Assembly (NCBI RefSeq): GCF_029852145.1
Contig: NC_079977.1
Span: 8,281,337-8,345,336 of the forward strand
Direction: 5' to 3'
Source of the DNA: Microplitis mediator
Taxonomy: Eukaryota > Arthropoda > Insecta > Hymenoptera > Braconidae
DNA: 64,000 nt
Every line of letters starts with the position of its first letter. Within the stretch, counting starts at the first letter, position 1. Below are positions 31,017-41,677 of the stretch, piece after piece. The notes beneath the pieces are model-generated. The model searched no databases, was not told the origin of the DNA, and saw only the letters and a list, made by a program, of their open reading frames with translations. Both the position numbers and the translations under genes were made by a program.

Positions 31017-34000
31017 ATGTCACGAGTTATTTTACTGTTATCAATAATTTTATTCATTGGCTGCTTCTATGCTGTTGCAGAAAACTGTGACGGCCATTGG
31101 GTAAGTAATAATAATTATTATACGGTCAAACAATAAAATCAAATAAAGACAATGAGCTTTTGATTGTGACTCATTATTTTAATTTCAATAAAATCGGCAG
31201 GAATTTCTAGGTAGATTTTTTTTTAATCTAGCTATTGCATTTGTCCTCATAGTTGATTTTTCAAGGAATTTTGTGACAACCTATCATAATTCGCTCCGTA
31301 GGGTTCAAAAACAACATTTATAAAAAAATTCATAATATGTATGTTCATACCCCGTTCAATTTTCGGTCGATTTTTATTTATTTTTATATGCGTATTTTAT
31401 TTTATATATATGTCGTAGTCAAATAGTGAAACCCGTCAGATAGTGTAAATCCGCTCCGTTTCATCATCTGCCGGCAATTCGTGTATTTTCATTCAGCTAC
31501 GCTATATGACTAGGTATTTCATGAAATGCCCAAGTTCTTGCGGCGCTTGATGTATAACTTCATTATACACAATCTGACTAACTTATCCATCTGACGTTTC
31601 ACGAAATGCCTCAGTGCAGTCAGTGCAGTGATGATATAACGCTACTCATATATATATCTATACAGGGTGATTCAGAATTACCTTCACAGCGGGAAAATTT
31701 GAATAGAGGAGACGATTCTAAGCATAAAGTTCCTTAGCCTTTTTTCAAAATTCTCAATAGTTTTTGAGTTATTTAAAATCTAAATTAACCAATCAAAGAC
31801 ATGCTTTGAGATTTAAAATAAATTATAACTCAAGCTTCGTTCTCAGGATCACTCTGTAGTACCGTTCATGTACGCTATATATATCACATATTTTAGTATA
31901 AACAAAAGCAAATCATCATCTTAGCAACTGCCTTGTTTATTAGTCATTACGTTTTTTGTGCGCTTTAAGTAAACAACTGAATTTATATATAATATATAAT
32001 CAATATAAATCTTGAATATTTTTTCATTTTAAAATGAATAATAAACGTAAAAACGAAAGCGGTCTTTCTCTTGACGAACTTAAGAAAAAGTTAAAGAAAT
32101 ATCAAGAACTAATTGATATTGAAAAAGCATCAAAAAAGTCAAATGACCTTTCTGGCAATGACTCTTCTTCTGAGGGTAATTATTTATGTTTTTTAACATA
32201 TTTTTTGGGTAACAAATCTTCATTGATTTTGTTATACCTATCTTGACTGGGTTAAGAATTAAAATTTAAGTGATATTGGATTTCTTAATCCTTATTTCAC
32301 TTTTGCATCAGGAAATTTATTATTTTATTTCCTGGTCGCTTTTCTTAACTTAGCTCTTTTTGCTCTTACAGACTTTAATGATGACGACCATGAGCAGTCT
32401 GACCTCTCTGATCCTGATTCCCAAAACGTCCCACCAAACGTTTCTAAGGCGTCAGACGAGTCTGTTGAGACGCAGGGTTCTGAAGATCCCATCCTCAGTG
32501 ATTCCATACTCAAGATGCTCGGTACGGAGAAACGTCTTTCGAAAGATAAGACTTATAAAATCCATTCTGAACTGGCTGCTTGCTGGAATAACATTATAGT
32601 GTCAGGCTTAGAAAAAGATGTTAAAACATCTTTGATTGAAAAATATCCTAACAAAGGAAATTGTTCCTTATCACCTCCCATCCTTAACCCTGAATTAATT
32701 CCACTCTTACACAAGACGGCTAAATCTCGAGATAAATATTTATCATCGAATCAAGATCTATGCGGTCGTAGTCTCGTTGGCTTGGGACAAGCTATTTCAA
32801 TGATCTTCAATGATGACAAAGATCCTATTGATAAAAACGACCTGCTACAGATCCTTTGTGACTCCAGCAGTTTGTTGTGCGAATCCTTTTATCAAACTGG
32901 CAAGTCAAGACGCTCGCAGATTTATCCTTGCGTTGATGAGAAACGAAAATCTGTCCTCGAGGATTCAATCACCGATGATTTCCTTTTTGGTAATGATCTT
33001 GGTAAACGCATCAAAAATTCTGTTGCTGTCGAAAAAACTGGACTGTCAATTAAGACTCCAACTCCAAAAAAAAGTTTTCCTGCGTCGAAAACTTTTTTAA
33101 ATTGGAAAGGCCCGTCTGCGACACGCGGGAACCACAGTCAGGCGGGCTTCCACCGTTTTCAACCTGTGGCACCAGCTTCCAGCAAGACGAACCAAGTTTC
33201 GACCCGATCACGAGCTCGGTTTCAGAGTCAGACTCATCCAGCTCAAACGAATCCAACACCGACCACGAAGTAGAAGTGAGTGTCATCGCCGGTCGTCTAA
33301 AAAATTTTTTACACGCCTGGTCTTATATAACCACTGATCCTTTTATTTTGGAGACAATATCAGGTTATAAAATTCCTTTTATTTCTACTCCGACACAGTC
33401 TTTTATACCTATGAACAATAATTTTTCTGACGATGACAATATTAAAATGCAGAAAGCCATTGATGATCTCTTATCTATAGGAGCAGTACAAGAGTGTGTT
33501 GAGGAATTTGGACAATTTTTGTCTAGTATCTTCCTTGTTCCCAAAAAAAATGGTAAAATGAGATTTATCCTTAATTTAAAAAATTTAAATAAATTTATAG
33601 AGACAATCCATTTTAAAATGGAGGATTTTCGTACTGTACTTAAACTCATTTCAAAAGGATGTTTTATGGCTAGCTTTGATTTACAAGATGCTTATCTAAT
33701 GATTCCAATCCATAAAGATTTTTGGAAATTTTTAAGATTTTATTGGCAAGGTCGTCTCTATGAATTTATTTGTTTACCCTTTGGTTTAAGTACTGCTCCA
33801 TGGGTTTTTACGAAAATTATGAAGCCTGTCATTAGTTATTTACGTCTTTTAGGTTGGTCTGTTGTCTATTTAGACGACTGGTGGCTTGTTGGGACTTCAA
33901 GATATCTCTGTTCGCAAAACTTAAAAGTTTCGCGAGAACTTTTAGAATCTTTGGGTTTTATATTAAATTTAAAAAAGAGTAATCTTGATCCCTCAACTTC

Positions 34001-37000
34001 TTGTAAATTCCTAGGCTTTATTTTTAATTCACAGCAAATGACTATTGAATTAACTCAGGAAAAAAGAAATAATCTACACGGTCTATTCTTAAAATTTAAA
34101 AATCTTACTTATTGTTCAATCAGGGAATTTTCACAATTAGTGGGCAATATAACTGCAGCTTGTCCAGCAATTAATTACGGTTGGCTTCACTCTAAAAAAT
34201 TCGAACGTCAACGTTACCTCGAATTACTAAAAGCTAATGACAATTATGACTGCATCATGAAAATCTCTTCTTCTTTAACCTCTGAATTTGATTGGTGGTT
34301 AAATAATATTTTTATCTCAAATAATTCGATAAGAATTTCTAAATTTTCAACAATTATTTTTTCTGATGCGTCATCCACTGGTTGGGGGGCTACTTGCGAA
34401 GGTCAAGTAGTATATGGACACTGGAATAATGATGAAAAATCTTTTCACATTAATTATTTAGAGCTCTTAGCTGTTTTTAATGGTTTAAAAACGTTTGCAT
34501 CCAACTTATTTGGTTGTGAAATTTTATTACGCGTTGATAATTCTACTGCAATAGCATATATTAATAAAATGGGTGGAACAAAATACGAATACTTAAATGA
34601 TCTCACTTACGAAATTTGGGAATGGTGTGAGCAAAGAAATCTCTGGCTATTTACTTCATATATTCCTTCCAAGGATAATGAGGCAGACGAGGCTTCACGT
34701 ATCGATAATATCGATACAGAATGGGAATTATCTCCCTTTGCCTTTCAAAACATTGTTTCCAAATTCAACCAACCAGAAATTGATCTCTTTGCTTCTAATT
34801 TCAATAATAAATGTGAAAAATACTGCTCCTGGCACCGAGATTCCTTAGCTTTCTGTATTGACGCTTTTACTGTTGACTGGAACGAGTACTACTTTTACGC
34901 TTTCCCTCCTTTTTCTTTAATTTTAAAAACTTTAAAGAAAATTCAAACGGACCAGGCCTGTGGAATTTTGGTTGTTCCTAATTGGTGTGGTCAGCCATGG
35001 TATCCTTTATGGCTATCATTACTAGACTCAGAGCCAATCATCTTTCATCCAGATGTTAATCTTCTTCGATCTCCCTGTAGAAAGATTCATCATCCTCTGG
35101 CTCAAAAGATGTCTTTAATGGCTGCGCGATTATCCGGCAAGCTTTCAAGCAACGAGGTTTAAATGATGGCGCTGTTGAATTACTAGTTAATTCGATTTCA
35201 AGCTCTACTCTACGACAATATTCTAAACCAATAATGGATTGGGCTTCTTATTGTTCCTCGAACGCTCTTAATGTTTTTCATCCTCAAGAAAATGATATTA
35301 TTTGTTTTTTAACACATAAATTTAATGAGGGTGCTAACTACAGTACTCTCAACACTGTTCGTTCTGCCTTATCACTTATCTGCAATATTAATATAGGAAA
35401 AAACCCTTTGGTTTCCCGCCTTTTGAAAGGTGCTTATAATATTAATCCTGCTAAACCTCGTTATGACCAAATCTATAGTTTAGATCCAATATTAAAAAAA
35501 TTGGAAGCTTTAAGCCCTTTAATTGAGCTTGATCTTCCTAAACTTACAACTAAATTAGCTGTTCTACTAGCTTTAATCACTGCACACAGAGTACAAACAA
35601 TTGCTTCTATCAAAAGATCTAATATTATTAAAAATAATGATAATTATGAAATTGAAATCCCGGATAAAATTAAAACTTCTAAGCAAGGTGCTTTACAACC
35701 TTTATTATTATTACCTAAATATCATAATAATTTAAATTTATGTGTTGTCTCAACTTTAGAGTTCTATTTAGAAAAAACTTCTTTACTGGTTAAAAATCCA
35801 GTTAATTTATTTTTAACAACTGTTAAACCTTATAAGAATGCTTCAAAAGATACTATAAGTAGATGGATTCGAGCTTTCTTACAAGATTGTATTGGTAACA
35901 ATTTTTCTTCACATAGCTTAAGACATGCTTCTACTTCTTCTGCCCTTAAAAAAGGGGTAGATTTAAAAATTATTAAAAATTTAGCTGGGTGGTCGGAAAA
36001 TTCAAAAACTTTTGAAAGATTTTATAATCGACCAATCATCGCTGATAAAAATGTATTTGCAAATTCAATTTTGAATTAAATGTTTATGTTAATTTTAAAA
36101 AATAATGATAATAATAAATAAATTATGAAATTCTAATAATTCTACAATTTTTTTATTACTTTTAGATAAAATCTATTTCGATATTAACCATATTGTTGAT
36201 AATGTTCATTGTTGCTCTGAACATCTACAGAGTGATCCTGAGAACGAAGCTTGAGTTATAATTGTAGTATTGAGCGAGCCTGCCGAAGGCAGGCGAAGCT
36301 CAATATTAATTATAACGATAGCTTCGTTCGAAGAGATCACTCCCTCCCATCATTATATATTATTTTCATTCCCACCCTGTGATCTCTTCACTTTACAGAT
36401 CTCAGCTGAACTAAATGACTAATAAACAAGGCAGTTGCTAAGATGATGATTTGCTTTTGTTTATACTAAAATATGTGATATATATAGCGTACATGAACGG
36501 TACTACAGAGTGATCTCTTCGAACGAAGCTATCGTTATAATTAATATTGAGCTTCGCCTGCCTTCGGCAGGCTCGCTCAATACTACAATTAAAAAGAATA
36601 ATAAATAAGTTTGGCAACGCCGCAACAGTAAACTTCAAGTTATACACTATTTATTTAATTTAAAAAGTTCGATTTGTCACAGAAGAGAAACAAAACACAC
36701 AATTACAACATAGAATATATTCGTATATTTTGTTTTATCTTTTCTCTTTTTATAAAAAGAATTATTAATGGAAAATAATGCTTTTGTTGAAAATAAAGCT
36801 TTTGGAAATTCGAAAAAAAAAAAATTACAGATTTTTAATTATATGATGAGCAACCCAGATTAAAAAAAGAAAATTGAAAACTAATTAAATTGTGTTTTAC
36901 CAGAATAAAAGCAATTTCAAATAGACAAATATATAGATATACGCATTATTTTAGAATATTTTATTTCGCTTGCTTTGTCTCGCTCAAGACTTTGCTAAGC

Positions 37001-38167
37001 GTTCATTGTACGTCATACTAAACATATTTGTAAAGATCTCGCGGATTGTCTTATTAAACATCTTCCAACGAAAACTAGTTTGTCTCAAGAAAATTTTTAT
37101 TGAATGAAAATTTTTATTGAATGAAAATCTCTACTCGATTATTAGAAATTGATTAAGCGTTTATATTAAAGTTTTTAAGTTTGACCGTAATCAAATTAAC
37201 ATTTGAACGAATAGTAAAATATATTCTAATTAAAGTTTGGATGAACTTAATTAATAAATAAAAAATTGTTGAAGCAAACTTTTCAATATACCGTGCTTGG
37301 CTGTATCCAAACACACGGAGTACTTGAGCCAAACGAATCTGGTTTGACGTCAGGAATCTTTTTTTACAGTGTACGGTAATACACCATTTAAATATAGTGG
37401 AAACCTAAACATGCAAACCTCTCAATAAGACAATTTATAGATAAATTGAGAAAAATATAGATAGTTTTTTGAAAATTTTTTAGAAATGGCTTGATCAATC
37501 GATTCCGAAATCTTCAACCATCTCAATCGGTTTATTCGTTCGAGAGATATCGATTGAAAAAGAAATAGTGAAAAACGGTTTTCTTCGATTACCTTCGAAG
37601 TAACGGTTCTGTAACAGTTCAACCGCGGTTGAACTAATAAAATATTGAACTAAATCATGTACAAATGATTGCACAGTAACGGAAAAAATTATTTACTCAA
37701 AAATAAGCCGATACATAAGCTTGTTGTCGTGTTGTGCCCTTTTTTCATGGGTTTTGTGTGTGTTGATTAGCGGTTGAACTGTCGCGGTTGAACTGTCCGC
37801 GGTTGAGTGGTCGTGGCACCGAAGTAACTCATCCGATCAATTCCAAAATTTGATTAGCTTTCGAACTTGATAAAACGCGTCGATTGCCACATTAACCGTC
37901 TCGATCGGTCAATTCGTTTGAGAGATATTGTTGGAGAAAAAATCGTAAAAAACGATTTTTTTTTTTAAACAACGGCATACAAAAGTATTTTCGAGCTCCA
38001 AGAGCTCAATTTCATCACAAATTTTATAATAAATTAATATCATAATTTGCTATTTTCAGTGTTCTGCGCAATCTCCTTGTGGCTGTGAGGGTTACACTTG
38101 TAGGAGGGGCAATTGCGCAGTGACTACTATTGAGGATTTTCCCAGTTCTGTCTATAGTGCTGGGTGA
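31017..38167 (+). CDS. Secreted six-cysteine small peptide (two coding exons around a DIRS element)
   Basis: Coding exons 31017-31100 and 38060-38167 (TGA) join in phase 0 through a GTAAGT donor and a TTTTCAG acceptor to give 63 residues. Residues 1-21 are a classic signal peptide with a hydrophobic core (VILLLSIILFIGCF), probably cut after AVA. The mature part has six cysteines spaced C-X4-C-X5-C-X-C-X4-C-X4-C, compatible with an inhibitor-cystine-knot or similar three-disulphide fold. Such peptides in insects include antimicrobial, venom and protease-inhibitor proteins; which one applies cannot be decided here. The exon boundary falls just before the second cysteine. The 6959-base intron contains a full DIRS element in the same orientation. 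Polyadenylation signals follow at 38276 and 38294. The two-exon model is inferred from splice sites and product, not from transcripts. Confidence 0.65.
31101..31662. other. Intron 2 sequence before the mobile elements
   Basis: AT-rich; a repeat-like segment around 31415-31640 contains phrases such as CAGATAGTGTAAATCCGCTCC. Nothing coding. Confidence 0.4.
31663..31820 (+). mobile_element. Left end of a mariner-like or MITE element
   Basis: TA then CAGGGTGATTCAGAATTACC resembles mariner-superfamily inverted termini. The right end is not found before or after the DIRS insertion, so this is a fragment. Confidence 0.4.
31847..31948. repeat. DIRS left inverted terminal repeat
   Basis: Reverse complement of 36414-36515 over about 102 bases, from GATCACTCTGTAGTACC to TTATTAGTCATT. 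Confidence 0.9.
32034..33273 (+). CDS. DIRS ORF1 (Gag-like), with a spliceosomal-type intron
   Basis: Predicted exons 32034-32175 and 32372-33273 join in phase 1 across a 196-base GT-AG intron (donor GGTAATT, acceptor CTCTTACAG) to give 347 residues. Without splicing exon 1 stops after 70 codons, and the downstream frame would start only at 32515. Splicing restores one continuous acidic then basic protein. The N-terminus is a lysine-rich helix, then an Asp/Ser-rich acidic segment, a helical core, and a basic Gln/Pro/Thr-rich tail. It overlaps the RT ORF by 172 bases in another frame. A Gag role is inferred from position; there is no zinc knuckle. Confidence 0.7.
33102..35162 (+). CDS. DIRS RT / RNase H / methylase-like protein
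   Basis: 686 residues. The N-terminal linker is Ser-rich and overlaps ORF1. RT spans about 120-310, with FDLQDAY (D193), LPFGLSTAP and the catalytic YLDD at 256-259. RNase H spans about 415-535, with D422, E454, D479 and an Asp near 525-529. A segment at about 555-645 (EIDLFAS, AFPPFSLI, VVPNWCGQPWYP) matches the DAM-like N6-adenine methylase domain of the DIRS1 group; PPF takes the place of the catalytic DPPY-type motif. The first ATG at 33102 lies inside ORF1, so translation probably needs frameshifting, reinitiation or alternative splicing. The C-terminus overlaps the recombinase frame. Confidence 0.92.
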   Translation: MERPVCDTREPQSGGLPPFSTCGTSFQQDEPSFDPITSSVSESDSSSSNESNTDHEVEVSVIAGRLKNFLHAWSYITTDPFILETISGYKIPFISTPTQSFIPMNNNFSDDDNIKMQKAIDDLLSIGAVQECVEEFGQFLSSIFLVPKKNGKMRFILNLKNLNKFIETIHFKMEDFRTVLKLISKGCFMASFDLQDAYLMIPIHKDFWKFLRFYWQGRLYEFICLPFGLSTAPWVFTKIMKPVISYLRLLGWSVVYLDDWWLVGTSRYLCSQNLKVSRELLESLGFILNLKKSNLDPSTSCKFLGFIFNSQQMTIELTQEKRNNLHGLFLKFKNLTYCSIREFSQLVGNITAACPAINYGWLHSKKFERQRYLELLKANDNYDCIMKISSSLTSEFDWWLNNIFISNNSIRISKFSTIIFSDASSTGWGATCEGQVVYGHWNNDEKSFHINYLELLAVFNGLKTFASNLFGCEILLRVDNSTAIAYINKMGGTKYEYLNDLTYEIWEWCEQRNLWLFTSYIPSKDNEADEASRIDNIDTEWELSPFAFQNIVSKFNQPEIDLFASNFNNKCEKYCSWHRDSLAFCIDAFTVDWNEYYFYAFPPFSLILKTLKKIQTDQACGILVVPNWCGQPWYPLWLSLLDSEPIIFHPDVNLLRSPCRKIHHPLAQKMSLMAARLSGKLSSNEV
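35234..36079 (+). CDS. DIRS tyrosine recombinase
   Basis: 281 residues from the first ATG. Catalytic residues are visible: R119 (in TAHRVQTI), H227 and R230 (HSLRH), W253 (GWSEN) and the nucleophile Y264 (ERFYNRP). The reading frame continues upstream without a stop for at least 140 bases into the RT ORF, with family-like sequence (IIRQAFKQRGLNDGAVELL). The true protein therefore starts earlier and overlaps RT, and no ATG marks it. The enzyme would integrate a circular DNA copy by site-specific recombination, which replaces the DDE integrase of LTR elements. Confidence 0.92.
   Translation: MDWASYCSSNALNVFHPQENDIICFLTHKFNEGANYSTLNTVRSALSLICNINIGKNPLVSRLLKGAYNINPAKPRYDQIYSLDPILKKLEALSPLIELDLPKLTTKLAVLLALITAHRVQTIASIKRSNIIKNNDNYEIEIPDKIKTSKQGALQPLLLLPKYHNNLNLCVVSTLEFYLEKTSLLVKNPVNLFLTTVKPYKNASKDTISRWIRAFLQDCIGNNFSSHSLRHASTSSALKKGVDLKIIKNLAGWSENSKTFERFYNRPIIADKNVFANSILN
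36226..36342. repeat. DIRS internal complementary region
   Basis: The first part is the reverse complement of the element's left end (31821-31859). The rest is the reverse complement of the right end (about 36510-36590), joined at AATT. It is the template that lets the linear RNA be copied into a full circle. Confidence 0.92.
36414..36515. repeat. DIRS right inverted terminal repeat
   Basis: Inverted partner of 31847-31948. A right-specific extension (36516-36590) follows, with a strong hairpin around GCCTGCCTTCGGCAGGC. Confidence 0.9.
36591..38059. other. Remainder of intron 2, with dispersed repeat
   Basis: AT-rich. About 37485-37570 and 37828-37950 carry a dispersed repeat (TTGATCAATCGATTCC..., CGATTGCCAC..., ATCTCGATCGGT...AATTCGTTCGAGAGATAT) also seen at 42180-42560. 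A terminus-like TTTTTTTACAGTGTA lies at about 37360-37373, without a partner that I could find. Confidence 0.5.
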
Positions 38168-38275
38168 AGTTTTACAAATTTCCTGTCAGGAGTATACTAC
38201 AATTTCAAAATTGTAGATTTTTGTTACAAAAAATGGCACCTTATGAATATTGTAATATTGGTCTTATTCAATACT

Positions 38276-38299
38276 AATAAATATGATAATAATAATAAA
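38276..38299 (+). promoter_or_regulatory. Polyadenylation signals of the secreted-peptide gene
   Basis: Two AATAAA hexamers at 38276-38281 and 38294-38299, 109-127 bases after the stop codon. Confidence 0.5.
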
Positions 38300-38717
38300 A
38301 ATTTATTGTAGTTATTATTCATGCGAACCTTGGAAGAAAAAAATACATTTTGTAGCTCTTTAAAAATGGAGTCGTCTTTTATTACTGAGTCGCAATGCTG
38401 TTATTGCCGGCGTTTATGTTAAATAAAGTAGAGTGAGATCTATTTCATAGCAATAAAGGATGGTTGATCCGATGGAGGGCCGGACTAACGATGTGGAAAA
38501 TCACGGAAAGAAAATAAATATCTTTTTGTTTAATTATTTTATGGGTTCGTTTAAAAAAGCCATTCCAAAAGCCTTCAATGAGACCTGTACTTTGTATCAA
38601 GGATTCGTTCGAATGAGATGGTACACTCAGAAAATTAATTAATTGGGTTTATTATGCTAAATTTTAATTTTCAATTATCTAGAATGATTGAAACGTTTTT
38701 AAATGCAAAAATAGTTA

Positions 38718-39107
38718 CACAGAGAAGAAAATATAGTAAATTTTACAAAAAAATATGAGAGTAATTCCTAAATTTGGATAGTGATCTTGAAACGCTTATG
38801 ATTTATATATAAAGCTTAAACTTCTTTGAATCAAGAATAAAAATACTTAAGTTAAGACAAATACTTCATGAAACCAAGAAAAAAAAAACTTGAATAGAGT
38901 CTGAGTTTGTTTCTAACCAAAGAAAAAAATTTTTTGAGCTGAAAAAGTAAACTCTTAAATCTAACCATTTATTTATTCAATAAAGGAATTTATTTCTAAA
39001 TTCAAATTTTTTTTTTATTTCAATCAAATATAAAATGCAAGCTTGGTTCAAGAAAAAAGTTTGGAAGAACGTAAATTCCTTAGTTCAAGTAATCCTTTTT
39101 TTCTGTG
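38718..39107. mobile_element. TA-flanked MITE, 390 bp
   Basis: Inverted termini CACAGAGAAGAAAATA and ...CTTTTTTTCTGTG, with TA directly on each side (38716-38717 and 39108-39109). The interior is made of AAGAAA/TTCTT phrases like the element at 3881. No ORF. Confidence 0.8.
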
Positions 39108-39394
39108 TATGAAAAAATCATCAACAGATAGGCTTATTTTACGAGTCGTTTAGTAATTTGTCATAAACTGGTTATGGAAAATCTCTTATATTGCATATTA
39201 ATTTTTAGTTATATTTAGTAAATTGAACTATCCCAGTTAGTATGTTTTATTGTATTAGAATGGAAAAAAATTAAATTATATTTTTATTAAAGTTTATTTT
39301 CTTATTATTATTGCTAGCATTTTGATTAATATTGTTGTTTATGTCGTCTGTATTGGTGTTGACGTTGATTTTTTCTTTTCAAAAAATCACGTGT
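39108..39394. other. AT-rich spacer
   Basis: No coding or repeat structure recognised. Confidence 0.4.
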
Positions 39395-39460
39395 TTTAAC
39401 CGAGATTCGAACCCTGACCTCCCGCGCCCGAGTCCTTTCCTATGTCTGACAGATCGATGT
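39395..39460 (-). repeat. tRNA-like SINE fragment
   Basis: The minus strand has a B-box-like GGTTCGAATCTC and a GC-rich tRNA-like stem region, but the A box is poor. It abuts the foldback element at 39467. Confidence 0.35.
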
Positions 39461-39754
39461 CTCCTTCCCGACTAGAATTTTTCATAAGGGCCTGACGAGG
39501 TCCTTATCGGGTTAACCTTATTTCAAATAAGGTCTCGATCAGGGTATCCTGACGAGGATCCGGATATGGATGTAACGATTAAGACCCATGAGGTCCTTAT
39601 TGGGATTGCCTTATTACTAATAAGTTATTAGTAATTATTTTTAAAAAAATATTAAATTGCGAAAAAAAAATAAGAGAATTTTAATTCGATCGAGAATGTT
39701 ATCTATTGTATTGAGAGCATTAATTAGAGGAAGTAAACATATTTTTTATTGATG

Positions 39755-39840
39755 AAAAAATCCCGATAACTGCTGGGCTTAAACCTGCGTCCTTCCGATT
39801 CAAAGTCCTTGATGCTATCCACTGGGCTGACATACACATG
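39755..39840 (-). repeat. SINE copy, same family as 24575
   Basis: The reverse complement shares GGATAGCATCAAGGACTT, GAATCGGA.GGA and GATTTTTTCATCAA with the copy at 24588-24660. It lies inside the foldback element. Confidence 0.6.
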
Positions 39841-40011
39841 TGATCTTGAAAGTGTAAATATAATAATCATTATGATGTCAAAAAATAACTGATGAAGAAG
39901 TAAAAAATCTGTGCTAAAATGATTGACGTGATTTTTATATAATATTCTTTTGTACTTTTTTTAATTTTTAGCCTGTAAATGAAATATTTAAAGGGATGGG
40001 ATAACTTTTTT

Positions 40012-40865
40012 TTGAATAAGGATATCCAGATAAGGTCCTGATCAGGAACTCGTCAGGTTGACCCGATGGCAAATAACTTTTTTTTGAATAAGGATATCCA
40101 GATAAGGTCCTGATCAGGAACTCATCAGGTTGGCCCGATGGCAAATAACGTTTTTTTTAATAGAGATATCCTGAAGAGGTCCTGATCAGGAACTCGTCAG
40201 GTTGACCAGATGGCAAATAACTTTTTTTTTGAATAAGGATATCGAGATAAGGTCCTGATCAGGAACTCGTCAGGTTGACCCGATGGCAAATAACTTTTTT
40301 TTGAATAAGGATATCCAGATAAGGTCCTGATCAGGAACTCATCAGGTTGGCCCGATGGCAAATAACGTTTTTTTTAATAGAGATATCCTGAAGAGGTCCT
40401 GATCAGGAACTCGTCAGGTTGACCAGATGGCAAATAACTTTTTTTTTGAATAAGGATATCGAGATAAGGTCCTGATCAGGAACTCGTCAGGTTGACCAGA
40501 TGGCAAATAACTTTTTTTTTGAATAAGGATATCGAGATAAGGTCCTGATCAGGAACTCGTGAGGTTGACCAGATGGCAAATAACTTTTTTTTTGAATAAG
40601 GATATCGAGATAAGGTCCTGATCAGGAACTCATCAGGTTGACCCGATGGCAAATAACTTTTTTGTGAATAAGGATATCCAGATAAGGTCCTGATCAGGAA
40701 CTCATCAGGTTGACCAGATGGCAAATAACTTTTTTTTGAATAAGGATATCCAGATAAGGTCCTTATCAGGAACTCATCAGGTTGACCCGATGGCAAATAA
40801 CTTTTTTTTGAATAAGGATATCCTGATGACGTCCTTATCAGGAACTCGTCAGGTTGACTCGATAG
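40012..40865. repeat. Minisatellite, about 72 bp units, nearly 12 copies
   Basis: Each unit contains GGTCCTGATCAGGAACTCGTC, GACCCGATGGCAAATAAC and GAATAAGGATATCC. Because 72 is divisible by three, an open frame of 130 codons on the minus strand arises by chance repetition. Confidence 0.92.
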
Positions 40866-40965
40866 CAAGGGACTTGTCAGGTTTGCCCTAATAAGGCAAA
40901 CCTTATAGTAACCTGATAAGGTCCTTATGGTACTTCAGGCAAATCAGGAAGAAATTCTAGTCGGG

Positions 40966-41677
40966 ATGTATATAATTTTGGCCCAGCCGTTTTTTGAGCT
41001 CGAAGATAATTTCAACTTTTCGATAATTTACAGCAGTGAATTAAATATTTTGAATATAACATTATTAGCTTTCGAGATATATGTGTACATTTAGATTTTT
41101 CAAAAATTTTTTTTATGGTTTTAGATTTCTTTGCTGATGTAATTAATTTGACATTTTAAGTTTTTTAACACCAGTTGTTTTTGTTTCTCGTTCATTTTTT
41201 TTTTAAATATCCTGAAATTACTAACATGAGAGTTTTTCAATATTTTGAAATGAATTACCAATTTTTTTTTTATCAATTTCGGGCGATATTGTATTAAATC
41301 TTAAATTTCACGTTTCTCATATTTTTTTGTCGTTGAGATATTTTAGAAAAAAAAAAAAATACAGGAAAGAATTAGAAAACAGTCAAATTTTTTGTGTCAC
41401 GATAAAATTTTTATTGTCATTAATTAATCATAAAGAACTATCAGTTCAATGTCCAATCAAAACTGATAGAAATTTTGTAACGTCTTCATGATAATAGTTG
41501 ATTGAAAAATTGTATATTAATATGTTCTCCTAAATACCAATAGATTTGATATCGTTTGTTTATCATAAATGACTGTGATGAAATATATTGTTTATTTACG
41601 TTGATTTTCTTTTATGTGACTGTCATTTACTGTAGAGCATTGATAGAGTGATAATACAAGTAAAAATATTATTGAGA
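40966..41677. other. AT-rich region upstream of the hydrolase gene
   Basis: No clear promoter motif; long T-runs. It would hold the 5' UTR and promoter of the hydrolase gene. Confidence 0.4.

Larger units (their letters stand above)
31821..36590 (+). mobile_element. Complete DIRS-type retrotransposon (4770 bp)
   Basis: It has the diagnostic parts of DIRS elements: 102-base inverted terminal repeats, non-identical outer extensions, and an internal complementary region that copies the two extreme ends joined head to head. It also has three overlapping ORFs ending in a tyrosine recombinase. AATT is shared by both termini and occurs once at the internal junction (36260-36263), as expected for recombinase integration of a circle without target duplication. 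All ORFs are open, so it may be active. Confidence 0.93.
39467..40965. mobile_element. Foldback element with internal minisatellite
   Basis: Inverted ends CCCGACTAGAATTT and AAATTCTAGTCGGG. Inside are AAGG.CCTGACGAGGTCCTTATC-type words, a SINE copy and a large tandem array. The array unit is an amplified version of the word found next to both termini. No transposase. Confidence 0.7.

Noticed and set aside
40476..40868. 130-codon minus-strand ORF with a 24-residue repeat
   Set aside because: Direct result of a 72-base tandem repeat divisible by three; the units carry no selection signature visible to me.
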